DNA from: Singulisphaera sp. GP187
Lineage (GTDB): Bacteria; Planctomycetota; Phycisphaerae; Phycisphaerales; SM1A02
Length of the DNA stretch: 38,619 nt
NCBI GenBank assembly: GCA_945888705.1
Contig: CAMDAQ010000011.1
Coordinates: 1 to 38,619 of the forward strand
Direction: 5' to 3'
Numbering within the stretch: position 1 is the first letter of the stretch; every line of letters begins with the position of its first letter. Shown piece by piece: positions 25,990 to 34,456 of this stretch. The translations under genes and the position numbers were made by a program. A model generated the notes under the pieces. The model made no database searches, was not told the DNA's origin, and worked only from the letters and a program-made list of their open reading frames with translations.

Positions 25990-26988
25990 TTAATCGCTGA
26001 TGACCCGCAAGGCGATCAGGTCCTGAACATCGACCAGGCCCATGGGCCGGCCCAGCCCATCCACCACCGGGATTTCGTCGATCCGACGCTCCCGAACCAG
26101 CCGCACCGCATCACGGACCAGCGAATCGATGGTCAAGGAGCGTGGGCCCCTCGTCATGACGGAACCGATCGGGAGCCCGAGAGTGGCCGCTCCGCGCTCA
26201 TGCAGCAATCGGCGCAGGTCGCCATCCGTGAAGATGCCCGCAAGGGTGCCAGAGCCGTCCACGACGAGCACCGCGCCTGCGCGCCGCCCTGTCGTGCCCT
26301 GAGCGAGCGATGCACCGACGGTCGTCGACTCATCGACGCACGCCAGGTTCTCGCCGACCTTGAATCGCAACACCTCGGCAACCGGCCTGAGTCCGGCGCC
26401 CAGCATGCCGCCCGGGTGGTGCTTGTGGAAGTCATCCGCGGTGAAGTTGCGCCGGCGCGACAGCGCGAGTGCGAGCGCATCGCCCACGGCCAGCATGGCG
26501 GTCGTGCTCGCCGTCGGAGCCAGGTCATGCGGGCACGCCTCGGCAAGATCGCCGAGCTCGATGTGCGCGTCGCAGAGCCGTCCGAGGCTGCTGTCATCGG
26601 ACTTGGAGAGCCCCACTAAACGGATGCCGTCGGCCTTCAGGATCAACGCCAGGTCGACCACCTCGGCCGTCTCGCCGCTGAAGGAGAGCAGCATGACGAC
26701 ATCACCGGGCCGGATCCTGCCGAGATCGCCATGGACCGCTTCGGAAGGGTGCACCACGTGCGATGGCTGGCCGAGGCTGCTGAGCGTGGCCGCGATCTTG
26801 GCACCGATCAGGCCGCTCTTGCCCATGCCGCTCACGACCACGTGACCTCGGCAGGTTTCCAGGAGATCGAGGGCCGTGCTCCAGCTCGTGCGCTCGTTTC
26901 CGAGAGCCGCCCGTCGCAGGGACTCGAGCGCCTGCACTTCGGCGGCGAGGGCACTGGCAATGAATTCCGCTTCGTCCATCCCTGGCAT
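25990..26988 (-). CDS. kdsD: Arabinose-5-phosphate isomerase (SIS plus CBS pair)
   Basis: 332 residues, the normal KdsD/KpsF length. A SIS sugar-isomerase domain comes first, with V-S-G-M-G-K-S-G (about 50-57), H-P-S-E-A-V-H-G-D-L-G and S-F-S-G-E-T-A-E. Two CBS domains follow (about 205-330). It interconverts ribulose-5-phosphate and arabinose-5-phosphate, the first step of Kdo synthesis, so the host probably makes LPS. ATG 26988 is chosen because TACCCT ends 7 bases before it; a second ATG lies three codons later. It is divergent from scpA. Confidence 0.93.
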   Translation of the reverse strand: MPGMDEAEFIASALAAEVQALESLRRAALGNERTSWSTALDLLETCRGHVVVSGMGKSGLIGAKIAATLSSLGQPSHVVHPSEAVHGDLGRIRPGDVVMLLSFSGETAEVVDLALILKADGIRLVGLSKSDDSSLGRLCDAHIELGDLAEACPHDLAPTASTTAMLAVGDALALALSRRRNFTADDFHKHHPGGMLGAGLRPVAEVLRFKVGENLACVDESTTVGASLAQGTTGRRAGAVLVVDGSGTLAGIFTDGDLRRLLHERGAATLGLPIGSVMTRGPRSLTIDSLVRDAVRLVRERRIDEIPVVDGLGRPMGLVDVQDLIALRVISD

Positions 26989-26995
26989 GCGGGGC

Positions 26996-27001
26996 AGGGT
27001 A
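26996..27001 (-). promoter_or_regulatory. Predicted -10 box, leaderless start of kdsD
   Basis: TACCCT on the minus strand, 7 bases before ATG 26988. The divergent scpA promoter uses the same hexamer with the same 7-base gap. Confidence 0.5.
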
Positions 27002-27033
27002 CCTCGCGCCTTCGTCGGCGGGCGTTCCTGCGC

Positions 27034-27039
27034 TACCCT
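27034..27039 (+). promoter_or_regulatory. Predicted -10 box, leaderless start of scpA
   Basis: TACCCT, 7 bases before ATG 27047, mirror image of the kdsD arrangement. Confidence 0.5.
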
Positions 27040-27046
27040 TGCGACC

Positions 27047-27838
27047 ATGCCTCTTCAGGACGATTACGAGGTCCGGCTGGACGCCTTCCAAGGTCCCATG
27101 GACCTCTTGCTCTACCTGATCCGTCGGGCCGAGGTGGACATCAACGACATCCCCGTGGCCCAGATCGCGAACCAGTACTTCGCTTTCCTGCGCCAGCTGA
27201 GCCAGGTGGACATCGACCTGGCGGGTGAGTTCCTGGTGATGGCCGCCACGCTCGTCGAGATCAAGAGCCGCACGCTCGCCCCGCGCGAGGCGAAGGAAGG
27301 CGAGGATGCCTCGTCAGAGGGTCTTGACCCGACCGATCCCCGTTTCGAGCTCGTTCAGCAGCTCGTGGCGTACCAGCGGTTCCGCACCGCGGCGGACACG
27401 CTCGACCGGCTGCGTCGCGACTTCGCCAAGCGCCACGCCATCGGTGGCGTGGGCGCGGGCGCCGAGCCGCAGGGCTCCGACGATGCGATCGAACTCGAGG
27501 ATGCCCACATCCTTGACCTCTTCGGTGCGTTCGAGCGCATCATGCAGTCGGTGGACGTGTCCCGCCTTGGCGACCACAAGGTCGAGTACGACGACACGCC
27601 GATCGGCCTGCATCAGGACGACATCGTCGATCGCCTGGAGCGTTCGGGAACGCGTTCGCTCACGCTGCAGGAGATCTTCCGCGGTCGCACGCGTGGCGAG
27701 GCGATCGGGCTCTTCCTGGCCCTGCTCGAGCTGGCGCGCAACCAGCGGGTGAGCGTGAAGCAAGAACGCGCCGATGACGAGATCGAGATCGAACTGGCCG
27801 CCGCCGCGACCGAAGCCACGGCTCCAACGCAAGGCTGA
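27047..27838 (+). CDS. scpA: Segregation and condensation protein A
   Basis: 263 residues. The N-terminal kleisin segment F-Q-G-P-M-D-L-L-L-Y-L-I-R-R is diagnostic, followed by I-P-V-A-Q-I and L-V-M-A-A-T-L-V-E-I-K-S-R-T-L. A variable acidic linker and a C-terminal winged-helix region (L-T-L-Q-E-I-F) complete the kleisin. ScpA bridges SMC ATPase heads and binds ScpB in the bacterial condensin complex that organises the chromosome. scpB, usually the next gene, is not here; the following gene is dacB on the other strand. Confidence 0.92.
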   Translation: MPLQDDYEVRLDAFQGPMDLLLYLIRRAEVDINDIPVAQIANQYFAFLRQLSQVDIDLAGEFLVMAATLVEIKSRTLAPREAKEGEDASSEGLDPTDPRFELVQQLVAYQRFRTAADTLDRLRRDFAKRHAIGGVGAGAEPQGSDDAIELEDAHILDLFGAFERIMQSVDVSRLGDHKVEYDDTPIGLHQDDIVDRLERSGTRSLTLQEIFRGRTRGEAIGLFLALLELARNQRVSVKQERADDEIEIELAAAATEATAPTQG

Positions 27839-27850
27839 TATGCGCAGGCT

Positions 27851-29443
27851 TCAGCGCGCAGCTTGGCGCGCAGGCTGGCGCGCGAGGATCGCGGCGACCG
27901 CGTCCTGCAGGTCCTTGGCCTTGCCCACCTGGTTGTCCTTGAGGTCGTTGCAGAGCACGCTCATGGCGAAGCGACGCCCGTTCGCACAGACGACGTAGCC
28001 CGACAGGCAGCTGGTGCCGGCGATGTAGCCGGTCTTGCACCAGACCTTGGCGAGCGAATCGGGAACCTCGTCCATGCGCTTCTTGAGCGTGCCGCTGCTG
28101 CCGCCCTCGGCGAAGCTCTGCAGGTACGCGTTGAAGTCCGGCAGCATGCGTGGCATGGCGAGCAGCCATCGCGTCATGCCCATCGCCGTCACGCGATTCT
28201 CCTTGCTCATGCCGCTGCCATCACGGATCGCGAAGGACTCGACGTCGGTCCCGATCGCAGCGCGCAGCGTCGTGCGCATCAGGTCCTGGCCGTCGGCCCA
28301 CGAGCCCGGGCGACCGGTGGACTTGGCGGCGGCGCGCTTGAGCAGCGCCTCGGCGTACAGGTTCTCGCTGTCGGTGTTGGCCCGTGCGACCACGCTGGCC
28401 AGCGGCGTGCTCAGCGTGGGGCCGACCGCGGTACCGGTCGCCGCAGCATCTCCCGCGGTGGCGAGGCGCACCGATCCGACATCGACGCCATTGGTGCGCA
28501 GCCGCGAGGCCAGCAGGTTGCCCAGGAAGAGCGGCGGATCCTGCATCGTGACGATGTAGGGGCCATCGGCCTTGGCGAGGTTGCCCTTGATGGCGTAGGC
28601 ATCGGTGCCCTGCGCCCGTGCGATGCCGGCGGACTGCTTGGCGCCCTTGCCCTGCCTGGCGGTGGCGTCGTTCACGACCGTGAGCCACGGAGCCGCCGGC
28701 TGCGTTCGCCACGCCACCTTGCCATCCTTCGGGCTGAGCCAGAACCGCAGCGAGTTGAAGTGGAAGTTGATGCCCCAGCAGGCCACGCAGTAGGTCGCAT
28801 CGAGCTGGTCGCGTGGCCAGTCGGGATGCGCGCCCTCGCGGGCGAAGATGCGGTCGTCGACCACGATCTCGCGGATGCGCGGCATCCGCAGGCGCTCGAC
28901 CGCACGCGCCCACTGGTCGACCAGCTGCTCCGGCGTGAGGCCCGTGTGCATGGCGCCTTGGGCATCCTTCCAGACGGTGCCCGACAGGAGTTCGGGATCA
29001 CCGAGCGATGGATCGCCGTCACCGACGATCGTCAGGCGGTCGCCCTGCAGCAGGAGCTTGGTCCCGAAGGCAAATCCATCGCCGAGCACCATCATGGCCA
29101 GGCCGGTGGTGATCGCCTTCTGGTTGCTCGCCGGGCGCATCGGGCGCGAACCACCCAGGTCGACGATCACGGCATCGCGATCAAGATCGCCCACGACGGC
29201 GGTGACGTTCGAGGCGAGCCCGCTCTTGACGATCGCAGCGCGGATCTGCTCGGTGATCGCTGCGTCAATGGAGATCGTGGCGGCGGCCGCCGACTGGGTC
29301 TTGGTCGAAACGGCGGGGGATTGCGACGTTGAGGGCGCTCGCGCGCTGGCACGATGGCTGGCCGACACGAGCAGGGCCGCGGAGGCGCCGGTGAGCGCCA
29401 CGACCGCGACCGTCGCCCATCCGTGGCGAAGGTCGAACTTCAT
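27851..29443 (-). CDS. dacB: D-alanyl-D-alanine carboxypeptidase/endopeptidase (PBP4 type, S13)
   Basis: 530 residues. An N-terminal hydrophobic segment (about 9-27) serves as signal or anchor. The three penicillin-binding motifs are in order: S-N-Q-K (SxxK, about residue 103), S-E-N (SxN, about 356) and K-T-G (about 469). The long spacing between the first two is characteristic of the S13 family, which inserts extra domains there. The D-G-S-G-M-S segment is also typical. It trims peptidoglycan peptides in the periplasm, consistent with planctomycetes having peptidoglycan. The start is supported by TACACT 8 bases upstream. It lies downstream of tsf but beyond a hairpin pair, so it is probably a separate unit. 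Confidence 0.92.
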   Translation of the reverse strand: MKFDLRHGWATVAVVALTGASAALLVSASHRASARAPSTSQSPAVSTKTQSAAAATISIDAAITEQIRAAIVKSGLASNVTAVVGDLDRDAVIVDLGGSRPMRPASNQKAITTGLAMMVLGDGFAFGTKLLLQGDRLTIVGDGDPSLGDPELLSGTVWKDAQGAMHTGLTPEQLVDQWARAVERLRMPRIREIVVDDRIFAREGAHPDWPRDQLDATYCVACWGINFHFNSLRFWLSPKDGKVAWRTQPAAPWLTVVNDATARQGKGAKQSAGIARAQGTDAYAIKGNLAKADGPYIVTMQDPPLFLGNLLASRLRTNGVDVGSVRLATAGDAAATGTAVGPTLSTPLASVVARANTDSENLYAEALLKRAAAKSTGRPGSWADGQDLMRTTLRAAIGTDVESFAIRDGSGMSKENRVTAMGMTRWLLAMPRMLPDFNAYLQSFAEGGSSGTLKKRMDEVPDSLAKVWCKTGYIAGTSCLSGYVVCANGRRFAMSVLCNDLKDNQVGKAKDLQDAVAAILARQPARQAAR

Positions 29444-29451
29444 GGCCGCGG

Positions 29452-29457
29452 AGTGTA
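29452..29457 (-). promoter_or_regulatory. Predicted -10 box, leaderless start of dacB
   Basis: TACACT on the minus strand, 8 bases before ATG 29443. Confidence 0.45.
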
Positions 29458-29479
29458 CGGAGCCGCAGCGCAAAAGCGA

Positions 29480-29530
29480 GACGAGGCGCCCCGAAGGACG
29501 CCTCGTCAAGGCTCCGACCTTCGTCGGAGC
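29480..29530 (-). terminator. Double hairpin terminator after rpsB-tsf
   Basis: Two stems follow the tsf stop. The first reached is GCTCCGAC/GTCGGAGC (29511-29530), 8 bases with a 4-base loop. The second is GACGAGGCG/CGCCTCGTC (29480-29507), 9 bases with a 10-base loop, followed on the minus strand by TCGCTTTTG. The T-run is short, so termination is probable but not certain. It separates tsf from dacB. Confidence 0.6.
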
Positions 29531-29552
29531 GATCAGGGCGGGACGGCCCGGC

Positions 29553-30359
29553 TCAACTGCCGCCGACGACCAGGCGACGGAAGCCCGTCAGCGTGGTGCC
29601 CGCGGGCAGCAAATCCTTGATCTTCTTCTTCTCGTCGAAGACGAACGCCTGGCCAAGGAGCGTGACTTCCTCGAACCACTTGCGCATCTTGCCTTCGGCC
29701 ATCTTCTCGGCGATCTGGGCCGGCTTGCCGCTGGCGGTCGCTTCGGCGGTTGCCTCGGCGCGCTTCTGTGCAAGCTGGTCGGCCGGCAGGCCGGTCTCAT
29801 CGATCGCCTGCGGGGTCACGGGCGAAGCCACGATGTGCTGGCAGATCGCGGCGCCGGTCTCGGCGTCGAGCGTGCCGGTGAACTCGAGGATCGCGCCCTG
29901 CTTGTGGTCGTGGTGCAGGTAGGAGGCGTAGGACTTGCCTGCCATCACCTCGCCGCGCGCGAACTGGACGTTCTCGCCGGTCTTGAGGCGCACGTCATCG
30001 ACGCGAGTGGTGATGGCCGCGGTGGCGGCAACGGTGCCGGCAGCGGCTTCGAGCGCAAGCTTCGCGACGTCGGCCGCCATGGCGCGGAACTCCGAGTTCT
30101 TGGCGGTGAAGTCGGTCTCGCTGCGGATCTCGACGATGGCGATCTTGCCCGCGCCGGTGGCGATGGCCAGGCAGCCTTCGCCGGCCGGTCGGTCGGTGCG
30201 GCCGTCCATCTTGTCCTTCATGCGCTCGCGCAGGAGCTTCTCGGCGGCATCGAAGTCGCCGTTGGCCTCGACGAGGGCATCCTTGCAGGCGCCCATGCCG
30301 AGTCCGGTCTTCTGTCGCAGCTTCATCACGGTCTTGGGATCGATTGCGGCGGTGCTCAT
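29553..30359 (-). CDS. tsf: Translation elongation factor Ts
   Basis: 268 residues. The N-terminal UBA-like module carries L-R-Q-K-T-G-L-G-M-G-A-C-K-D-A-L and A-E-K-L-L-R-E. The core has the T-D-F-T-A-K-N-S-E-F segment that contacts EF-Tu. It recharges EF-Tu by exchanging GDP for GTP. GGAG lies 7 bases before the ATG. It follows rpsB after 33 bases, the conserved rpsB-tsf pair; pyrH and frr, which often follow, are absent. Confidence 0.96.
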   Translation of the reverse strand: MSTAAIDPKTVMKLRQKTGLGMGACKDALVEANGDFDAAEKLLRERMKDKMDGRTDRPAGEGCLAIATGAGKIAIVEIRSETDFTAKNSEFRAMAADVAKLALEAAAGTVAATAAITTRVDDVRLKTGENVQFARGEVMAGKSYASYLHHDHKQGAILEFTGTLDAETGAAICQHIVASPVTPQAIDETGLPADQLAQKRAEATAEATASGKPAQIAEKMAEGKMRKWFEEVTLLGQAFVFDEKKKIKDLLPAGTTLTGFRRLVVGGS

Positions 30360-30392
30360 GGTGGTGCTCCGTTGGTGTGCTGGTTCGAGGGA

Positions 30393-31214
30393 TCAGGCGC
30401 CGGCGGCAGGGCTGGCGGCTGCGCCCTGGCCGTCGTCCATGCGGAAGCGGCTGCGGGCGCTGCGGCGGCGCGGGGCCTGGGCATCGCCTTCGCCGGCGGG
30501 GGCGTCGGCATCGTTCGAGGCCGGGGCCGACGTGCGGTTGCCCTTGCCTTCGGTGGCCGCGGCGCAGAGTTCGCGCACGACGATGTCGATCGAGCGCATG
30601 CTGTCGTCGTTGCCGGGGATCGGGATGTCGGCCATGTCGGGATTGCCGTCGGTGTCGATGAGGCAGATCGTCGGGATGCCGAGGTTCTTGGCTTCGTTCA
30701 GCGCGTTCATCTCGCGCTGCGTGTCGATCACGACGAGCGCGCCGGGCAGGCGGGTCATCGAGCGCAGGCCGTTCAGGTTGCGGTAGATCTTCTTGTGCTC
30801 GCGGGCGAGCTGCGCTTCCATCTTCTTCGAGTAGTTCTTGATCTCGCCGGTCTCGACGAGGCGCTCGAGTTCCTCGAGGCGCTTCAGGCGCTCACGCACG
30901 GTGCGGAAGTTCGTGAGCGTGCCGCCGAGCCAGCGCTCGGTCACGTAGGGCATGCCCGATGCACCGCAGTGGGTCTCGACGGCCGCGCGGGCCTGGCGCT
31001 TGGTGCCGACGAAGACGACGTCCTTGTTCTCCGACACGCACTTCGCGATGAACTTCTTCGCGAGCAGGATCCCCTTGATGGTCTCCTTGATGTCGATGAT
31101 GTGGATCTGGTTCTTGGTCCCGTGGATGAACGGGCCCATCTTGGGATTCCAGTTGCTGCGGCGCTGGCCGAAGTGGATGCCTGCTTCGATGAGTTCGTTG
31201 ACGAGCGATGACAT
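30393..31214 (-). CDS. rpsB: 30S ribosomal protein S2
   Basis: 273 residues, with typical S2 segments L-I-E-A-G-I-H-F-G-Q-R-R-S-N-W-N-P-K-M, F-V-G-T-K-R-Q-A, R-W-L-G-G-T-L-T-N and I-D-T-D-G-N-P. The C-terminal 50 residues form an Ala/Arg/Ser-rich low-complexity tail beyond the S2 core. The start has a strong AAAGGAAA Shine-Dalgarno, unlike most first genes nearby. A predicted promoter about 190 bases upstream gives it a long leader. Confidence 0.97.
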   Translation of the reverse strand: MSSLVNELIEAGIHFGQRRSNWNPKMGPFIHGTKNQIHIIDIKETIKGILLAKKFIAKCVSENKDVVFVGTKRQARAAVETHCGASGMPYVTERWLGGTLTNFRTVRERLKRLEELERLVETGEIKNYSKKMEAQLAREHKKIYRNLNGLRSMTRLPGALVVIDTQREMNALNEAKNLGIPTICLIDTDGNPDMADIPIPGNDDSMRSIDIVVRELCAAATEGKGNRTSAPASNDADAPAGEGDAQAPRRRSARSRFRMDDGQGAAASPAAGA

Positions 31215-31393
31215 GGTCGTTTCCTTTCGAACAGCGACACCGACGGCCTGGCGCGATGGTCGCCCTGCCGCCATGAGGGCGCTTCAGGGTCGGGCGGGAT
31301 GCCCTTCGGACGGTGAGTTCGCCGCGCGCCCATCGTGCACGCCGCGCTGCCGCGCGCAGGGGAGGACGCGTGTCCGCCGGCCGCTCGGGGCAG
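31215..31393 (-). promoter_or_regulatory. Long 5' leader of rpsB
   Basis: About 180 bases of predicted untranslated leader between the rpsB promoter and ATG. It contains GC-rich potential stems, such as CGCCCT/AGGGCG not far from the start. Ribosomal protein S2 represses its own operon in several bacteria through leader structure, so this is a candidate autoregulatory region. I do not recognise a known S2 motif. Confidence 0.35.
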
Positions 31394-31400
31394 ACGGGAA

Positions 31401-31429
31401 AGGCTACCGGGGCCGAAGCATGGCGGCAA
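31401..31429 (-). promoter_or_regulatory. Predicted sigma-70-type promoter of rpsB-tsf
   Basis: On the minus strand TTGCCG (31424-31429), a 17-base spacer and TAGCCT (31401-31406). This has the standard -35/-10 spacing that the leaderless sites here lack. Confidence 0.5.
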
Positions 31430-31464
31430 GCATCGCGGCGGCGGATTATCGCTGCAGTGGCCGA

Positions 31465-31470
31465 TAGGAT
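31465..31470 (+). promoter_or_regulatory. Predicted -10 box, leaderless start of the phosphomannomutase gene
   Basis: TAGGAT, 8 bases before ATG 31479. Confidence 0.5.
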
Positions 31471-31478
31471 CCGCCGCC

Positions 31479-32876
31479 ATGATCGATCGATGCTTCAAGG
31501 CTTACGACGTCCGCGCGACTTACCCCGAACCGCTCAACGAGGACGGCGCGTGGTCAGTGGGCTACGCCACGGCGCGATTCCTCGCCGAGCGTGCGCAGGA
31601 GCAGGGGCTCGACAGTCCAGGCATGCGTCACATCGTGGTCGGCCGCGACATGCGGCGCAGCAGCCCGTCGCTCTCGCGCGCGCTGATGGACGGCATGCTC
31701 GACTTCGGCGCCAACGTGATCGACATCGGCCTCGTCGACACGCCGGCGGTGTACTTCGCGATCAACCACTTCGGTGCCGGAGGCGGCGTGCAGGTCACCG
31801 CCAGCCACAATCCCGCGCAGTACAACGGCTTCAAGGTGAGCCAAGCGAAGGCGCGGCCCGTGGGGCAAGGCACGGGGCTCGAGCGCATCAAGGAGCAGGC
31901 TTCGATCGCGTCGCGCTCGACCGCCGAGCGCGAGGGCGGCATGCATGCCGAGCGCGACGTCTGGCAGGCGTATCGCGCGCACCTGCTGCGGCTGCTGGAT
32001 CCCTGCTACCAGGATGGTTCGCGCAAGCTCCGCATCGCGATCGATGCGAGCAACGGCATGGCGGGCGTGGCCGTGCCGAAGATCTTCTCGGGGCTTCCGG
32101 GCCTTGAGATCGAGGCGATCAACTTCGACACCTCGCGCGGCGAGTTCGTGCACGAACCCAATCCGCTGGTGGAGGCCAACCTGGCGCAGGTGCGCGAGGC
32201 GGTCGTGCGGGGCAAGGCAGACTTCGGCGTCTGCTTCGACGGCGATGCCGATCGATGCATGGTGATTGATGAACATGGCACGCCGGTGGGCTGCGATCTC
32301 TTGCTCGCTGCGATGGTGGGCCGCGTGCTGAAGCCCAATCCCGGTGCTGCGGTGGTCTATGACCTTCGCTCCTCGCGCAGCGTCGCCGAGGCGATCCGCG
32401 AAGCGGGCGGCGAACCGGTGGAGAGCCGCGTGGGGCACGTCTTCATGAAGGCAGCGCTCGCGCAGACCGCCGCACCGATCGGTGGCGAGCTGAGTGGCCA
32501 CTTCTACTTCGCCGACCTGTGGAACACCGACAGCGGGGTCCGTGCGTTCATCGAGGTGCTGAACCTGCTTGCCTCGAGCGGACGCACGCTCTCGGCCTGC
32601 GTGGCGCCGTTTCGGCGCTATGCGCAGTCTGGCGAGATCAACTTCGAGAATGCCGACACCGCGGGCACGCTCGAGCGACTCAAGGCCCGTTACGCCACGG
32701 CCGCGATGAAGGAGCTTGACGGCCTCTCGCTCGACACGGGCACGTGGTGGGCGAACATCCGCCGCTCGAACACTGAGCCGCTCCTGCGCCTGAACCTCGA
32801 GGCGCGCGATGCATCGGCCGTCGCGGCCGCGCTCGCGGAACTCGAGCCGATCCTGGGCCATCGCGTGGATCACTGA
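31479..32876 (+). CDS. manB: Phosphomannomutase/phosphoglucomutase
   Basis: 465 residues, full-length alpha-D-phosphohexomutase. The phosphoserine loop is T-A-S-H-N-P (about 107-112), the metal loop D-G-D-A-D-R (about 254-259), the sugar loop G-G-E-L-S-G-H-F-Y-F, and the phosphate-binding loop R-R-S-N-T-E-P-L-L-R. The N-terminus F-K-A-Y-D-V-R matches the PMM/PGM branch. It makes mannose-1-phosphate (or glucose-1-phosphate) for GDP-mannose, LPS and exopolysaccharide. Its stop overlaps the next ATG (TGATG), tying it to the membrane NTPase-like gene. Confidence 0.93.
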   Translation: MIDRCFKAYDVRATYPEPLNEDGAWSVGYATARFLAERAQEQGLDSPGMRHIVVGRDMRRSSPSLSRALMDGMLDFGANVIDIGLVDTPAVYFAINHFGAGGGVQVTASHNPAQYNGFKVSQAKARPVGQGTGLERIKEQASIASRSTAEREGGMHAERDVWQAYRAHLLRLLDPCYQDGSRKLRIAIDASNGMAGVAVPKIFSGLPGLEIEAINFDTSRGEFVHEPNPLVEANLAQVREAVVRGKADFGVCFDGDADRCMVIDEHGTPVGCDLLLAAMVGRVLKPNPGAAVVYDLRSSRSVAEAIREAGGEPVESRVGHVFMKAALAQTAAPIGGELSGHFYFADLWNTDSGVRAFIEVLNLLASSGRTLSACVAPFRRYAQSGEINFENADTAGTLERLKARYATAAMKELDGLSLDTGTWWANIRRSNTEPLLRLNLEARDASAVAAALAELEPILGHRVDH

Positions 32877-34357
32877 TGGAGCGTGCGTCCTGGCTCCGGG
32901 CGTTCGGACTTGCGCGCGATCCGTTCGCGGCGCCCGACGCGCGCCGCGACGAGGTGCTTGCCCTTGAGCCGATGGGCATGCTGCATGTGCGCTACGCCGA
33001 GGTGCATGGCGCGACCGAGGTGCCGCACTCCTGCCTGGTCGAGGGGGTGCCCGGCAGCGGCAGGACTGCGTTGTGCATGCAGCTGGTGGCTGAGGACGAG
33101 CATGCCGCGCTGCAACGGCCGGGCTTGGGGCGCCGCGTGGTGCCGGTGGACCGATTCACCGAAGTCGCCGGTGGGGTCGAGGAGCGTCGCGGCGGACCCA
33201 TGACCGCGAGCGAGGCGCTCGACCTTGTGCTGCACCGCATCGTGCCGGAGCTCGTGGACGAAGTCCTCGGCATCGGCAACGACGGCACCCGGCCGCGCAT
33301 GCCTGTGTCCGATCCGGCGGCCGCGATCGAATCGGCAGGCCCATCGGTCTGTCGCGACCTGGTCGTGCTGCAGGCGCTCTACGACCGCGCCGATGGTGCA
33401 CCGAGCAGGACGATGCTCCTTCGCGATCGATTCGCGCTCAGCGGCGGCGTGCTTGCGGAGGCGTCGCGATCGTGGGGACTGGTGCTCCTGGGATCGAGCG
33501 TGCTGACCGGCATCGTGCTGCTGGCCTTCGGCGATCGGCGCGATGCTGCCCTCGTGCGCGCGCTCCCCTCGGTCGCTCCAGAATGGGCACAGGCGCTGCC
33601 GTGGATCGGACTGGGGCTCGTGCTCAGCGCCAGCCTTGGACTGCTCGGTCGCTGGGCTGTGGCAGGCTTCTTGGTGCGCAGCCGCGTTCGCCGGGCGATG
33701 CGCTCGATCGTCGTGACCGACCGGGATGCCGACGACCTGGCTGCCTGCCTGAACGAGTGGCGGCCGGTGGATCTGCGGCGCGTGCCCAAGCGAGGAGCGA
33801 TCGCGCCGCGGCTCGACTTGCTCGATCGGCTGGAACGGATCGTGCGGCTGCTCGGTTGGCGCTCGATCGCCGTGGTCGTCGACGGCGTCGGCGACGACGC
33901 AGTCTCGCGCCGCGCGATCAAGGCCCTGCTCGATGAGCGCATCGTCCAGCGGTCCGGGACATCGGTGGTGCTCGCCGCACCCCCGGCGGCCGTGGCGGAC
34001 CTGCGCGTGCCGTGCTCGCGCGTCGTGCTCGACTGGCCAGTCCCGGCGCTGCGACGACTGATCCAGTCCCGCCTGGACCGGTGCGCGGATCGTCCGCTGG
34101 CGGCACCGTCGTTCGATGCGCTGTTCGAGCAGGCCATCTCGCACGAGGAGCTCGATGCGTGGCTGGCGAGATGGGCCACGCCTCGCGCCGCGCTCGACGC
34201 GATGGATCGACTGATCAGCGCACACACCGAGCCGCCCGTGCCGCGATCAGTGCTCGACAGCCTTGACGAACTCGACGTCGATGTTCCTTCGCCGATGGTG
34301 CAGCCGATCACGCGGGCGACGTTGGAGCGCGTACTGGGTCGGCAGCGGCCGGCATAG
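32876..34357 (+). CDS. Membrane-inserted P-loop NTPase-like protein (KAP-like layout, Walker A Lys replaced by Arg)
   Basis: 493 residues, not assigned to a named family. The first residues F-G-L-A-R-D-P-F resemble the entry of ExeA/GspA-type ATPases. A P-loop G-V-P-G-S-G-R-T (about 58-65) has Arg where ATPases have Lys. Two hydrophobic segments follow (about 199-218 and 241-263). After them come a Walker B-like S-I-A-V-V-V-D-G-V-G-D-D (about 329-340) and a strand V-V-L-A-A-P. Membrane segments between Walker A and B are the hallmark layout of KAP NTPases. The C-terminal 150 residues are helical. No signal peptide. Nucleotide hydrolysis may be weak or lost; it might instead be a sensor. It is coupled to phosphomannomutase by TGATG, so a role in polysaccharide supply is possible. 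Confidence 0.7.
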   Translation: MERASWLRAFGLARDPFAAPDARRDEVLALEPMGMLHVRYAEVHGATEVPHSCLVEGVPGSGRTALCMQLVAEDEHAALQRPGLGRRVVPVDRFTEVAGGVEERRGGPMTASEALDLVLHRIVPELVDEVLGIGNDGTRPRMPVSDPAAAIESAGPSVCRDLVVLQALYDRADGAPSRTMLLRDRFALSGGVLAEASRSWGLVLLGSSVLTGIVLLAFGDRRDAALVRALPSVAPEWAQALPWIGLGLVLSASLGLLGRWAVAGFLVRSRVRRAMRSIVVTDRDADDLAACLNEWRPVDLRRVPKRGAIAPRLDLLDRLERIVRLLGWRSIAVVVDGVGDDAVSRRAIKALLDERIVQRSGTSVVLAAPPAAVADLRVPCSRVVLDWPVPALRRLIQSRLDRCADRPLAAPSFDALFEQAISHEELDAWLARWATPRAALDAMDRLISAHTEPPVPRSVLDSLDELDVDVPSPMVQPITRATLERVLGRQRPA

Positions 34358-34383
34358 TCATCGTGGCGCAGTCATGCCGAGGT

Positions 34384-34426
34384 GGACAGCATCGAGTGAT
34401 GCCACGCACGCGGGGACAGCGTCGAG
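34384..34426. repeat. Short direct repeat between convergent genes
   Basis: GGACAGCATCGAG (34384-34396) and GGACAGCGTCGAG (34414-34426), 12 of 13 identical, 17 bases apart, in the 99-base gap between the NTPase-like gene and thiG. Meaning unknown; could be chance. Confidence 0.3.
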
Positions 34427-34456
34427 CAAGGCAGCGGCGGTGCCGCTGGGCTGGGC

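Noticed and set aside
28848-31211. 787-codon open frame on the plus strand over dacB, tsf and rpsB
   Set aside because: Antisense to three well-conserved genes; the Leu/Val/Gly-rich translation has no recognisable domain.
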